A stretch of DNA of 22,097 nucleotides from Nitrospinae bacterium RIFCSPLOWO2_12_FULL_45_22 (lineage in GTDB: Bacteria > 2-12-FULL-45-22): assembly GCA_001803565.1 (NCBI GenBank), contig MHDQ01000287.1, forward strand, positions 7,005 to 29,101, given 5' to 3'. Both the position numbers and the translations under genes were made by a program. The notes beneath the pieces are model-generated. The model was given only the letters and a program-made list of their open reading frames with translations, had not been told where the DNA came from and searched no databases. Shown piece by piece: positions 7,362-16,833 of this stretch (the first letter of the stretch is position 1; every line of letters starts with the position of its first letter).

Positions 7362-7508
7362 TCAATGATCTAATGGGCTTTTTATACTTATCCCGGGCTT
7401 ATTTAACACATGGGTGTAAATCATAGTGGTTGAGACATCGCTATGACCCAGCAACTCTTACACCGTCCTGATGTCGTAGTTTGCCTCCAGTAGATGGGTG
7501 GCATAAAA
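7362..7508 (-). pseudogene. Integron integrase (IntI-type tyrosine recombinase) C-terminal remnant
   Basis: Conceptual translation of the minus strand gives ATHLLEANYDIRTV, a stop, then [16 protein letters not shown] and a tail ending KSPLDH before TGA at 7362. The second catalytic His/Trp-region histidine (LGHSD) and the nucleophilic tyrosine (MIYTHV) are present. The catalytic Arg-His segment expected just upstream is replaced by QGFY. The in-frame TAA replaces the usual Gln of DIRTVQ. The [16 protein letters not shown] and SPLD signature is typical of IntI proteins. Everything 5' of it is missing: the fragment starts eight bases after the waaA stop. It cannot be functional. A related non-integron recombinase is possible, because the IntI-specific insertion lies in the lost part. 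Confidence 0.8.
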
Positions 7509-7515
7509 TCCCTGG

Positions 7516-8841
7516 TTAGGGATTATTTTTATTCAATAATTCTTTTATTAGCTCAAGATAGCGGGAGACGGCCCCCTGGTTAGCAAAGACCACTTGTTGG
7601 GCCTTTTCTCCTAGTTCTTCTATTTTCTGGGGCTGCTGCAACAGCTCCAGCATCTTATTGGCCAGTCCTTGACCATCCTGGATCTGGATACCACCACCGC
7701 TCTCTATCAGTATCCGGCCTATCTCTTCGAAATTAAATACCGAGGGGCCAAAAAAGACCGGCTTTTTGTGCACCGCTGGCTCCAGCAGGTTCTGGCCCCC
7801 GGTCGGGACTAGACTCCCACCTACAAAGACCAGGGTGCCTAAGGCATATAGAGAGGCTAATTCCCCTAAAGTATCCAATATAATGATGGGCTTTTGATCT
7901 TTCTGGGGCGCTGATCCCTCTGCCAAAAGCTTAGTCCGTCTGATGCTGCGCAAGCCCTTTCTTTTTATCAGCTCCTCTATCTCCTCCGCCCGTTCAATAT
8001 GCCTGGGGGCTATTATCAAGACCAGTGATGGGTAGTGGAGCCTCAATTGCCCATACACTTCAACTATTATCTCTTCTTCACCACGATGGGTACTACCAGC
8101 GATAATTACCTGTTCCTGCCCGTTTAAGCTAAGGGATTGGCGCAGAGTATGTAATTCTTCTTTTGAAATGGCCGTTAAAGAAGTAGCCCGGTCAAATTTT
8201 ACATTGCCCAGTACCATTACCCTTTCTGGTGGGGCCCCCAGTTGCTGGATACGGTAAGCATCTGCGTCTGTCTGCATCCCGAAAAGGTCTATCTGACTAA
8301 GGACATGCCGCATAAAAAATCTTACCCGCCGATAGCCTTTATAAGATTTGGGTGAGAGGCGGCCGTTGATAATAGCTGACGGGACACCTTTTTGGGCCAG
8401 GTAATGGAAAAAATTGGGCCAGAGCTCGGTCTCCATAGCCAGGAAGAGCCTGGGCTGGACGAAATCTATCACCCGCTTCACCGACCAGGGATAATCAAAA
8501 GGGAAAAAGATAAACTGATCTGCCCAGGGTATTTTCTCCTGGGCCGTGCGGTATCCGGTTACCGTTACGGTAGAGAGCAGGACTTTCAACTGGGGCCAGG
8601 TCTTCTTCACTTCTCTTACGATAGGCACCGCTGCTATTACTTCACCTACTGAGACGGCATGGAGCCAGACCCAATCTCCTGGTTCCCAATCAGACCGGAT
8701 ATGTTGGGGTAGGAGGCCAAGGCGCTCTTTAAGGCTGATCTGGTATTTAGCAGTAGTGCTTAGTTTATACAGGATAACTGGAAATCCTAAGCCTGTGCCT
8801 ATATGGAGCAATAAATTATAGATGATAAAGCCTGGTTTCAT
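7516..8841 (-). CDS. waaA: 3-deoxy-D-manno-octulosonic acid (Kdo) transferase
   Basis: 441 residues, the normal size for the GT30 family. It transfers Kdo from CMP-Kdo to the lipid A precursor at the inner face of the cytoplasmic membrane. The N-terminal hydrophobic segment (about 5-25) fits membrane association. WLHAVSVGEV (59-68) carries the catalytic Glu67, and METELWPNF is the second family signature in the N-terminal domain. The C-terminal half carries donor-site signatures such as GGSLVPTGGQNLLEPA. The ATG at 8841 lacks a strong Shine-Dalgarno. It lies 87 bp downstream of lpxI on the same strand, with a palindromic repeat between them, so it is probably the last gene of the lipid A operon. 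The number of Kdo residues it adds cannot be told from the sequence. Confidence 0.95.
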   Translation of the reverse strand: MKPGFIIYNLLLHIGTGLGFPVILYKLSTTAKYQISLKERLGLLPQHIRSDWEPGDWVWLHAVSVGEVIAAVPIVREVKKTWPQLKVLLSTVTVTGYRTAQEKIPWADQFIFFPFDYPWSVKRVIDFVQPRLFLAMETELWPNFFHYLAQKGVPSAIINGRLSPKSYKGYRRVRFFMRHVLSQIDLFGMQTDADAYRIQQLGAPPERVMVLGNVKFDRATSLTAISKEELHTLRQSLSLNGQEQVIIAGSTHRGEEEIIVEVYGQLRLHYPSLVLIIAPRHIERAEEIEELIKRKGLRSIRRTKLLAEGSAPQKDQKPIIILDTLGELASLYALGTLVFVGGSLVPTGGQNLLEPAVHKKPVFFGPSVFNFEEIGRILIESGGGIQIQDGQGLANKMLELLQQPQKIEELGEKAQQVVFANQGAVSRYLELIKELLNKNNP

Positions 8842-8852
8842 ATAGGTTCACA

Positions 8853-8922
8853 GCGTAAAGTGCAAGATGTAAAGCTATGGTATTATTACTTAGCTTTGCG
8901 CTTTTAGCTTTAAGTTTTACGC
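8853..8922. repeat. Imperfect palindromic intergenic repeat
   Basis: Left arm 8853-8879 (GCGTAAAGTGCAAGATG...) and right arm 8892-8922 (ending TTTTACGC) are imperfect inverted repeats filling the lpxI-waaA gap. Its transcript would fold into a long hairpin within the operon. It has no good U-tract, so I call it a repeat rather than a terminator. Confidence 0.55.
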
Positions 8923-8928
8923 CTCTTA

Positions 8929-9735
8929 TTAGATACCTACAATGGCAATATTTGCTTGATTGGCCTGATAGATCATCTTTGCCAGGTCAACGATCAGGGT
9001 CTTTCCCGCTTCTAAGGCCAGGACAGATGCCCTTCCTTCCTTCATGGTCTCTATGGTTTGGCTCCCTACGGTTGGTGCATCTAAAAGAAAATCCTGATGG
9101 GGTCGGCTAACCTTTACCACCACTGCATTGCCATTACTAAAGTGACATCCTCTCCTGATGGCTTCATCCGTTCCTTCAATAGCCTCTACCGCCAGTACCG
9201 TTCTATCCTTTACTACTATAGTCTGACCAATATCTAATCTGCCAATCTCTTTAGCGATCTGGAAGCCAAACTCCACATCCTGCCATTCTTTATTAGTAGG
9301 TCTTCGGCTGGTCAGTACCCCTTTCTTTGCTAAATAATCTTGCAGGAACAGGGTCTGATCAAGCAGTTTTAATCCGTCTTTACCCAGCTCTTCTTTGATG
9401 GCAGAAAAAAGGGATTCATCACTCCCACTCCTGATCCGCCCGAGAGATTTTAAGGCCCTCCAGTCGAAACTAAATTTATTAAAAATAATCCCTTTATCTA
9501 CTTTGCCCAGGATAATTACATACTCAACCCCTTCCTGTTTTAAGGTATTTATAATCTTTTCTGCCTGGCCTACGCCATAATGATATACTTTTTGCGAAAA
9601 GGGTCTTAGCTCATCGCCTATCTGTTCAGTAAAGGCTATAGAGATTATTTCTATAGCCTTTTCTTTAGCAGCATTGGCAACTAAAACAGGTAATTTCCCT
9701 TTACCAGCAATCAGTCCCAGTTTCTTAATATCCAT
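8929..9735 (-). CDS. lpxI: UDP-2,3-diacylglucosamine pyrophosphatase LpxI
   Basis: 268 residues, the DUF1009/LpxI family. It hydrolyses UDP-2,3-diacylglucosamine to lipid X and UMP in the cytoplasm, the lipid A step done by the unrelated LpxH in Escherichia coli. The N-terminal domain starts LGLIAGKGKLPVLVA. The C-terminal catalytic domain has LLDAPTVGSQTIETM with the conserved Asp219, and an upstream ...VEAIEGTDEAIRR segment typical of the family. The ATG at 9735 overlaps the end of the oxidoreductase gene by 11 bp, which suggests translational coupling. The neighbours are an oxidoreductase and waaA. No lpxH, lpxB, lpxA or fabZ is in the window. Confidence 0.93.
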   Translation of the reverse strand: MDIKKLGLIAGKGKLPVLVANAAKEKAIEIISIAFTEQIGDELRPFSQKVYHYGVGQAEKIINTLKQEGVEYVIILGKVDKGIIFNKFSFDWRALKSLGRIRSGSDESLFSAIKEELGKDGLKLLDQTLFLQDYLAKKGVLTSRRPTNKEWQDVEFGFQIAKEIGRLDIGQTIVVKDRTVLAVEAIEGTDEAIRRGCHFSNGNAVVVKVSRPHQDFLLDAPTVGSQTIETMKEGRASVLALEAGKTLIVDLAKMIYQANQANIAIVGI

Positions 9736-10714
9736 TATAACAATCCCCTGGGATAATCTTCTCCTCTTTCATCATATTTATAATTTTTAGGGCTATTTCT
9801 AAGGAATATAGTTCTTCCTCGACAGAGATATTCCTGGCAACCCCATTAGTAGCACAATCCAGCAAGTGCATAATTTCCAATTTTAAGGGGTTATCCTTAT
9901 GGACAAAGATCCTTTCTACAAAGGATTCTTGTTTATAGCGCAGCTCTTTTCTGGTAAGGATATGCTCAGAGGCGGCATTTCGATGGATATGGATATCTTG
10001 ATCGGTATAATTTAAGAAGAGATAAGCATCTCGCTGGGTGACGGCCAGGGTACGGATCTTATGCTGGGTTGCTCTACTAGCCGTTATACTGGCCAGGCAG
10101 CCATTCTCGAAGGCGATCTGGACATTAGCCAGGTCTTCATACCCAGAATAGAGGGAGTAACCCACTACATTTATTTTTTTTACTTTAGAATTAACTAAAC
10201 TGAGGACAATATCCAGATCATGGATCATCAGATCCAGGATCACTCCCTCATCCTGTATCCTGGGGGTATAAGGCCCTAAGCGGCGGCTTTCTAAGAATAT
10301 GGGTTGGTTAACCAGCCGCTTTAATTCTTGCACTGCCCCATTAAATCGCTCCACATGGCCAATATGGAGTATTGCACCATGTTTGTCGGCTATATGAAAT
10401 AGTTCCCGGGCATGCTTCAGGTTTTGGGTAATAGGTTTTTCTAATAAAACATGAACGCCAGCTTCTAAGAAATCCTTAGCTACTTGATAGTGCTGAGGAG
10501 TAGGGACGGCAATGCTTACTATCTCTACCTTGCCTATTAGCTCATGGGCATGATGGTAAGGAGTGGTATTATACCGCTGGGCAATTTCATTGGCCCGGGC
10601 TTTATCAGTATCTGCTATCCCCACCAGGTCTACCTGGTGGAGCTCGGAATAGACCCCTACATGATACTGTCCCATGTGGCCTACACCTACTACCCCGGAT
10701 TTAATAGCTGGCAT
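9725..10714 (-). CDS. Gfo/Idh/MocA-family NAD(P)-dependent oxidoreductase, GnnA-like candidate
   Basis: 329 residues from the ATG at 10714. I chose this start because GGGAGG lies just upstream; a further ATG at 10735 would add seven residues before the Rossmann strand. The N-terminus holds GVGHMG (10-15, dinucleotide binding), followed by the LLEKPIT motif (about residue 90), HVERFNGA, and LDLMIHDLDIV with the family's catalytic-region His-Asp. It overlaps lpxI by 11 bp. In several bacteria a Gfo/Idh/MocA protein next to lpx genes is GnnA, which oxidises the 3-hydroxyl of UDP-GlcNAc ahead of amination by GnnB to make amide-linked lipid A. No gnnB is visible here, so the substrate is an inference. 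Confidence 0.82.
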   Translation of the reverse strand: MPAIKSGVVGVGHMGQYHVGVYSELHQVDLVGIADTDKARANEIAQRYNTTPYHHAHELIGKVEIVSIAVPTPQHYQVAKDFLEAGVHVLLEKPITQNLKHARELFHIADKHGAILHIGHVERFNGAVQELKRLVNQPIFLESRRLGPYTPRIQDEGVILDLMIHDLDIVLSLVNSKVKKINVVGYSLYSGYEDLANVQIAFENGCLASITASRATQHKIRTLAVTQRDAYLFLNYTDQDIHIHRNAASEHILTRKELRYKQESFVERIFVHKDNPLKLEIMHLLDCATNGVARNISVEEELYSLEIALKIINMMKEEKIIPGDCYNGY

Positions 10715-10889
10715 AACCTCCTCCCTGGTCTTCATTATGGTCTCAGGAAAAATTGATAAAAACTATCAGATAAATACTCAGCCGTTAGAGGCTTATACCG
10801 GGGCTTACCTCTGCCCACGGATTTATCCTATTTTACCACAAAAACGTCCTCTACCCAAAAATTTTGTCAACCAGCAGCCAATATTTGCC

Positions 10890-10918
10890 TTGCCCATTCG
10901 GATAGCATCTGCTATAAA
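10890..10918 (+). promoter_or_regulatory. Probable proS promoter
   Basis: TTGCCC (10890-10895), a 17-bp spacer and TATAAA (10913-10918) lie about 80 bp before the proS ATG. A second TATAAT at 10937-10942 lacks a -35 box. The rest of the divergent 285-bp space toward the oxidoreductase shows no other clear signal. Confidence 0.4.
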
Positions 10919-10936
10919 ATAACCGTATCGAAATAG

Positions 10937-12872
<1,936 letters not shown>

Positions 12873-12888
12873 AGCACTGCTTTATCGC

Positions 12889-13530
12889 TCACAGACCCAG
12901 CGATTCACCAATGAGCACAATCTCCAGGTCAGTGCTTCGAGGTTTCTTCTCAATGATTACCGTCACATTACACATGCTCTCGGGAGGTTTGCATTCAACG
13001 CATTGCCCTAATTCAACACAGGGGGTTTTATACCCCAGCCTCCGGGCATTCATAGGGGCGGCAATCTCTTTTATTCGCCTCCGGGCATCGGTAACATCTT
13101 TTACGATCTTGTTTGTACCGGCAACGACGAGTACTTTTTGGGGGCCAAAAAACATAGCCCCTACCCGGTTCCCACTGGCATCAATATTATAGATATGGCC
13201 ATCTTCCGTCAGGGCATTGGTACCAGTAAGGAATATATCGGCGGTTAAGGCCTGACGTCTTAAATTATAGGCCTCTTCCCGGGATAATTTTTTAGAGGAT
13301 GGATTTATGAGGTTGATTTGCAGGTTGCGCAATCCCTCAAAAAGGCCTATTTCTCCCAGGGTCAAAGAACCTCCAATACCGACGGTTGCATGTTGAGGGA
13401 TCTGGCTCAGGATATATTCCCGGGCCTGTGATTTCTCAGGGAAATAGCGTACCTGAAAGCCATTTCCTTGCAATGCCTTAATGGTTCTCTCTACTTGCTT
13501 TTCCTTTAGCCATTCTTTCAATTCCTTCAT
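12889..13530 (-). CDS. LUD-domain (LutC/YkgG-like, DUF162) protein
   Basis: 213 residues, a stand-alone LUD domain. Visible signatures are ATVGIGGSLTLGEIGLFEGL (about 69-88), ADIFLTGTNALTEDGHIYNID and GNRVGAMFFGPQKVLVVAG. The C-terminal part has four cysteines spaced C-x5-C-x2-C-x6-C (in TPCVELGQCVECKPPESMC), seen in this LUD subgroup and possibly metal-binding. LUD proteins accompany lactate-utilisation complexes, but this small type often stands alone and its reaction is unknown. No lutA or lutB is nearby. The ATG at 13530 is preceded by a GGGAGAG Shine-Dalgarno. The frameshifted dtd start lies 16 bp downstream, so the two may be co-transcribed. Confidence 0.85.
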   Translation of the reverse strand: MKELKEWLKEKQVERTIKALQGNGFQVRYFPEKSQAREYILSQIPQHATVGIGGSLTLGEIGLFEGLRNLQINLINPSSKKLSREEAYNLRRQALTADIFLTGTNALTEDGHIYNIDASGNRVGAMFFGPQKVLVVAGTNKIVKDVTDARRRIKEIAAPMNARRLGYKTPCVELGQCVECKPPESMCNVTVIIEKKPRSTDLEIVLIGESLGL

Positions 13531-13553
13531 TTTTTCTCTCCCTTCCCATATTT

Positions 13554-13608
13554 GTAACAGTTCACGGGGTTCAGTTAACAGAGATCAGGAAAAGACTTTA
13601 AATTTTGC
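13554..13608 (+). repeat. MITE-like repeat, copy 1
   Basis: Begins GTAACAGTTCACGGGGTTC and continues through TCAGGAAAAGACTT to AAATTTTGC. Nearly the same 55-bp sequence occurs inverted at 14232-14288. A shorter inverted arm is at 13720-13736, so 13554-13736 also looks like a small element with terminal inverted repeats and no gene inside. Confidence 0.65.
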
Positions 13609-13719
13609 ATAGTTAGCGATATTTGGAGATTGCGCGAAGGATTAATAGCCCCTAGATGCCTTTGAGTAAAATCTTACCTGACCTGTCTGCCAAGGCACAG
13701 GCAGGCAACTGATCCCTGA

Positions 13720-13736
13720 CCCCTGTGAACTGTTAC
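13720..13736 (-). repeat. Short inverted arm of the same repeat family
   Basis: CCCCTGTGAACTGTTAC is the inverted partner of the arm at 13554 (one mismatch in the core part). Its end includes the TAA stop of the hypothetical gene at 13733-14152, so an insertion may have trimmed or supplied that gene's 3' end. Confidence 0.6.
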
Positions 13737-14152
13737 CCATATTTTTCCCAAAGGTCTGGCCGTTGTTGCTTGATGAAAGGGATTACCCACTGGAACAGTT
13801 CCTTGTGTGCTGGATCAGACAGGGTTTTAAGCATAATTCCTAACTTATGTTCACTTAAATGGAGACCATATTCCAAGGCATATCTGATCTGGAGAACGAT
13901 TAGCAGATGGGAGACTAGAACATCAGAATTCTTTTGACCCCGCAACCATTCCAGTATTGCCTGGCTCTCTTGCCGGTCACCAGTGCCCTTGAACCATTTC
14001 TGGGACTCCATGAGAGCTGAAGGGAAACCCTCCGGTCCCTTGAAGCTATGCAGGGTCATCTCCACACCCAGGGGCCAGGCAAAGGCATCCCCGCAGGGAC
14101 TGGTATCTTTCTCTATCAGTGCATACAACCGATCTGCAATATTACTCACCAT
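13733..14152 (-). CDS. Hypothetical protein, 139 residues
   Basis: I do not recognise this protein. It is soluble-looking and helix-rich, with no membrane segment and one Cys. The sequence ends in LWEKYG, and a middle region of about 60 residues (LVSHLLIVLQIRYALEYG) looks amphipathic. The ATG at 14152 has GGGAGTGAGG at a good distance, so it looks expressed. It lies between two inverted copies of a 55-bp repeat (13554-13608 and 14232-14288), on the same strand as the acyl-CoA dehydrogenase 132 bp upstream. It could be a passenger gene of a small non-autonomous element or simply a host gene with repeats on both sides. Confidence 0.6.
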   Translation of the reverse strand: MVSNIADRLYALIEKDTSPCGDAFAWPLGVEMTLHSFKGPEGFPSALMESQKWFKGTGDRQESQAILEWLRGQKNSDVLVSHLLIVLQIRYALEYGLHLSEHKLGIMLKTLSDPAHKELFQWVIPFIKQQRPDLWEKYG

Positions 14153-14231
14153 TATTTATCCTCACTCCCTTTCGTTAATAACCTTCCCCACCAATTTTTC
14201 TTACGGGGCATGTATCAGGGCTCTTGGTTGG

Positions 14232-14288
14232 GCAAAATTTGAAGTCTTTTCCTGAACCCTGTTACCTGAGAACCCCGTGAACTGTTAC
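14232..14288 (-). repeat. MITE-like repeat, copy 2
   Basis: Inverted copy of 13554-13608 with a few substitutions and a short indel; it ends AACCCCGTGAACTGTTAC. Its end overlaps the TGA/TAA region closing the acyl-CoA dehydrogenase gene at 14285, so the repeat supplies that stop codon. Confidence 0.65.
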
Positions 14289-15817
14289 TTGATATCTTTG
14301 AGGCGTTTTTGGAGGTCTTCCTGGGCCCATTCAGGGATCATCCTATAGTAGTCGTCGGGTTTTGCCTTACTGAGTCCTTTATGGTTGGCCTTTATCAATG
14401 ATATCGTTTCTGGTCGGGAGCGATATAGACTAACCAGTCCTTCTTTTTCTAATCCCAGGAGGGCTGTTTTTAAGCGCTCCTCATCTTCTATACCCAGTCT
14501 ATACTTGAGGTCTTCTTTATCAGTAAAGAGACCAGGATGAGCCAGGTAGTCTTCGGCCAATAATTCCAAAATTGCCCTGGGCAAATCGGCTTTAGTTTCT
14601 TTCCCGGGCATCATTGATTTCCTTTCCTGTCTGAGATCTCGATACCGGTTAAGGGCCTGCCGCCAGATAAGTAATCGCTGAATCTGGTTACTGCCAGCCG
14701 ATATTTCTCTTACTTTGGCATCGCGGAATGCCCGCTCTACTGGGTAGTATTTGGTATAGCCATCACCACCATGTAATTGTACTGCATGATGGGCCACCTT
14801 CATCATACATTCCGAGGCATAGAGCTTAGAGACCGAAGCCTCCAGCACCGGGTCTTCACCCTGGTCTATCAGATAAGCCGTGGAATAGATCATCGTTCGG
14901 GCCATAGTCCACATAGTTACCATATCCGCAATCATAAATTGTAGCCCTTGATTCTCATTAATAGGCCGGCCAAACTGGATACGGTGTGCGGTATATTCCA
15001 GAGTAGACTCGATAGCCGTCCTGGTAGGGCCCATCTGGCCGGCTGCCCCAATAACCCGCTCGGCATTGAGGGCACCGGTCATGACTTTCCAGCCCTCACC
15101 TTCTTGGGCCAGGAGGTTTTCTTTAGGCACCCGGACATTATCGAAATTTAATACCCCATTCAACACACCATCTAATCCACATAGTTCGTGGACCTTCTCA
15201 ATAGTAAATCCGGGGGTATCAGCCTCCACAATGAATCCGGACAAATGCTTATATTTAGCCTTAGCCTCGGGCGAGAGGTCAGTGCGGCAATACACAGTAT
15301 ATAGGTCAGCTACTCCGGCATTGGATATGAAACGCTTCTTCCCATTAAGAATGTAACAGTCACCATCTCGATGAGCGCTGAGCTCCATAGATGCAGCATC
15401 AGAACCACTCTGGGGCTCAGTAAGGCAAACCGCTCCCAGGATCTCTCCCCGGGTGAGTTTGGCCAGGTATTTTTCTTTTAAGTATTCTGAGCCGAAGTGG
15501 GTAAGGGGTGATCCCAGTCCATAAACGGTTGTCCCGTAAAAGGTGATCATACCAAAACCTATCCGACCCAATTCTTCATTCACAATACACTTACCTACCG
15601 TACCATAGTCCTCTCCTGATCCCCCATATTTTTCCGGGAAGCCAATAGAAAATAGTCCTTTGTCAGCGACTTTCCTGGCTATCTTCCAGGGAAATTTGAG
15701 GCTCCTTTCATATTCTCTACTCAGTGGGAACAACTCTTCATCCACAAACTGCGCCAGGTCTTCTGCAAGCCGTTTCTGTTTCTCTGTCCACCAGGGGAAC
15801 ATCCGCGCACCATACAT
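14285..15817 (-). CDS. Acyl-CoA dehydrogenase with C-terminal extension
   Basis: 510 residues. The FAD-dependent dehydrogenase domain occupies about 1-392: CLTEPQSGSD (131-140), the RIQFGRPI helix end near 280, HGGDGYTKYYPVERAFRDAK (349-368) and EISAGSNQIQRLLI. It should introduce a 2,3-double bond into an acyl-CoA. The position of the usual catalytic Glu (YEGT in medium-chain enzymes) is Ala374. Isovaleryl-type and long-chain enzymes instead use a Glu in the helix before the RxAFG motif, and Glu270 (AIESTLEY) is a candidate here. Residues 393-510 are an added charged region, possibly helical or winged-helix-like. The ATG at 15817 follows AGGAGG. No electron-transfer flavoprotein gene is in the window. 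Substrate unknown. Confidence 0.9.
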   Translation of the reverse strand: MYGARMFPWWTEKQKRLAEDLAQFVDEELFPLSREYERSLKFPWKIARKVADKGLFSIGFPEKYGGSGEDYGTVGKCIVNEELGRIGFGMITFYGTTVYGLGSPLTHFGSEYLKEKYLAKLTRGEILGAVCLTEPQSGSDAASMELSAHRDGDCYILNGKKRFISNAGVADLYTVYCRTDLSPEAKAKYKHLSGFIVEADTPGFTIEKVHELCGLDGVLNGVLNFDNVRVPKENLLAQEGEGWKVMTGALNAERVIGAAGQMGPTRTAIESTLEYTAHRIQFGRPINENQGLQFMIADMVTMWTMARTMIYSTAYLIDQGEDPVLEASVSKLYASECMMKVAHHAVQLHGGDGYTKYYPVERAFRDAKVREISAGSNQIQRLLIWRQALNRYRDLRQERKSMMPGKETKADLPRAILELLAEDYLAHPGLFTDKEDLKYRLGIEDEERLKTALLGLEKEGLVSLYRSRPETISLIKANHKGLSKAKPDDYYRMIPEWAQEDLQKRLKDIK

Positions 15818-15905
15818 ATTGCCTTCCTCCTATCATGATATTTTTACGCCTTTTTCGGGGTTTTCGTTGGAGCCCATTATAGCAAAAATGCCCTAAATGC
15901 AAAGA

Positions 15906-16100
15906 TAATTTAAGGGTATAGGAATTTTCATTTTTTTGACAGGATTTACAGGATGAAACAGGATAAAGACAAAAGTCTCTAACCCTGCGGACTGGAAGCC
16001 TGTCGGGCCTTTTGGCCCGGAAGGATAAAAAATTGTAAATCCTGTTAATCCTGTCTAAAAAGTCCAGCCGAAGGCGGTTAATTTAAGGGTATAGGAATTT
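15906..16100. repeat. Small insertion between perfect 22-bp direct repeats
   Basis: An identical 22-bp sequence containing TTTAAGGGTATAGGAATTT is found at 15906-15927 and 16079-16100. The 151 bp between them has inverted arms, GACAGGATTTACAGGAT at 15938 and its counterpart at 16035-16055, a common kind of dispersed repeat. An inner GGGCC-TTTT-GGCCC hairpin is also present. Confidence 0.7.
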
Positions 16101-16168
16101 AAGCAGTGAGGGGTTAAAAAAGAGAAATTAACTCTTGCTATTAGAAGATAGCTCTGGTAAAATAAATC

Positions 16169-16291
16169 GTAATAGTTCAGCCCCTATCGAAAATGAATGT
16201 CATTCCGACCGAAGGGAGGAATCTTTATTTACCTCGGGTCTGGGAAAGATTTCTCGCTGTGCTCGAAATGACAAAGAAACTGAACTGTTAC
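16169..16291. repeat. Nested palindromic element
   Basis: The inner arms, 16199-16227 (TGTCATTCCGACCGAAGGG...) and 16245-16273, are imperfect inverted repeats of about 29 bp around a 17-bp loop. They are framed by GTAATAGTTCAG (16169-16180) and CTGAACTGTTAC (16280-16291), related to the arms at 13554, 13720 and 14271. The inner palindrome recurs at 21916-21991. Confidence 0.65.
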
Positions 16292-16833
16292 CATAAATTT
16301 TCAATAAGCTCAAAGAGGTTCTTTACAACAAGCTCTTCCCTGAAGGTGGGATGAGGCTTTGGAATATCGGGGTATACATTCTAGAGAAGGTATGTTTTCT
16401 GCTGGGTAATCTTGCGGAAGGTAACAAAAGGGTGGTTTAAGAGAGGGAAAATTATAAAGAATCATCTTTCTTTACGGGAAGAAAGAAGAGGCAGTTTATA
16501 AATAGACGGACCAGCAATTAAAAAAGACAGAATAGGATCAGCACTAAATCTCACTGAGGCATTACCCCATGAGGAGAAAGATTCTCAAGTGGATGTGAAG
16601 CGATCTATAATAACTCTTAATAAAAAGTTGATTAACCAAGGGTTATTTTCGTTACTGATGAGGAGAAAGTGGATTATCCTGGAGTGAATGCCTGGTTAGT
16701 TTCTGTCTTTTCCCCCCTAAATTTCTCTCTTAGGCCATAAGGCCATGATACCCATCCGATAAAGATCCTTCTCTATCCCTAACTTCCGTGAGGCAAAGTA
16801 AAACCCTGTTTACTGAAGGCTTGAAGAGGGTTA

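Larger units (their letters stand above)
15818..16833. other. 1-kb region without a recognisable gene
   Basis: It contains the repeats listed separately at 15906-16100 and 16169-16291. Short open frames of about 45-60 codons occur at roughly 16309-16440 (translation includes KLFPEGGMRLWNIGVYILEK) and 16500-16687 on the plus strand. They lack convincing starts and I do not recognise them; they could be decayed gene pieces. The last ~130 bases before 16834 would hold the promoter of the cyclo-ligase gene, but I see no strong match. Confidence 0.6.

Noticed and set aside
16690-16833. 6S RNA upstream of the 5-formyltetrahydrofolate cyclo-ligase gene, as in proteobacteria
   Set aside because: Some short motifs such as GAAGGCTTG are suggestive, but I could not build the long bulged hairpin with closing stem.
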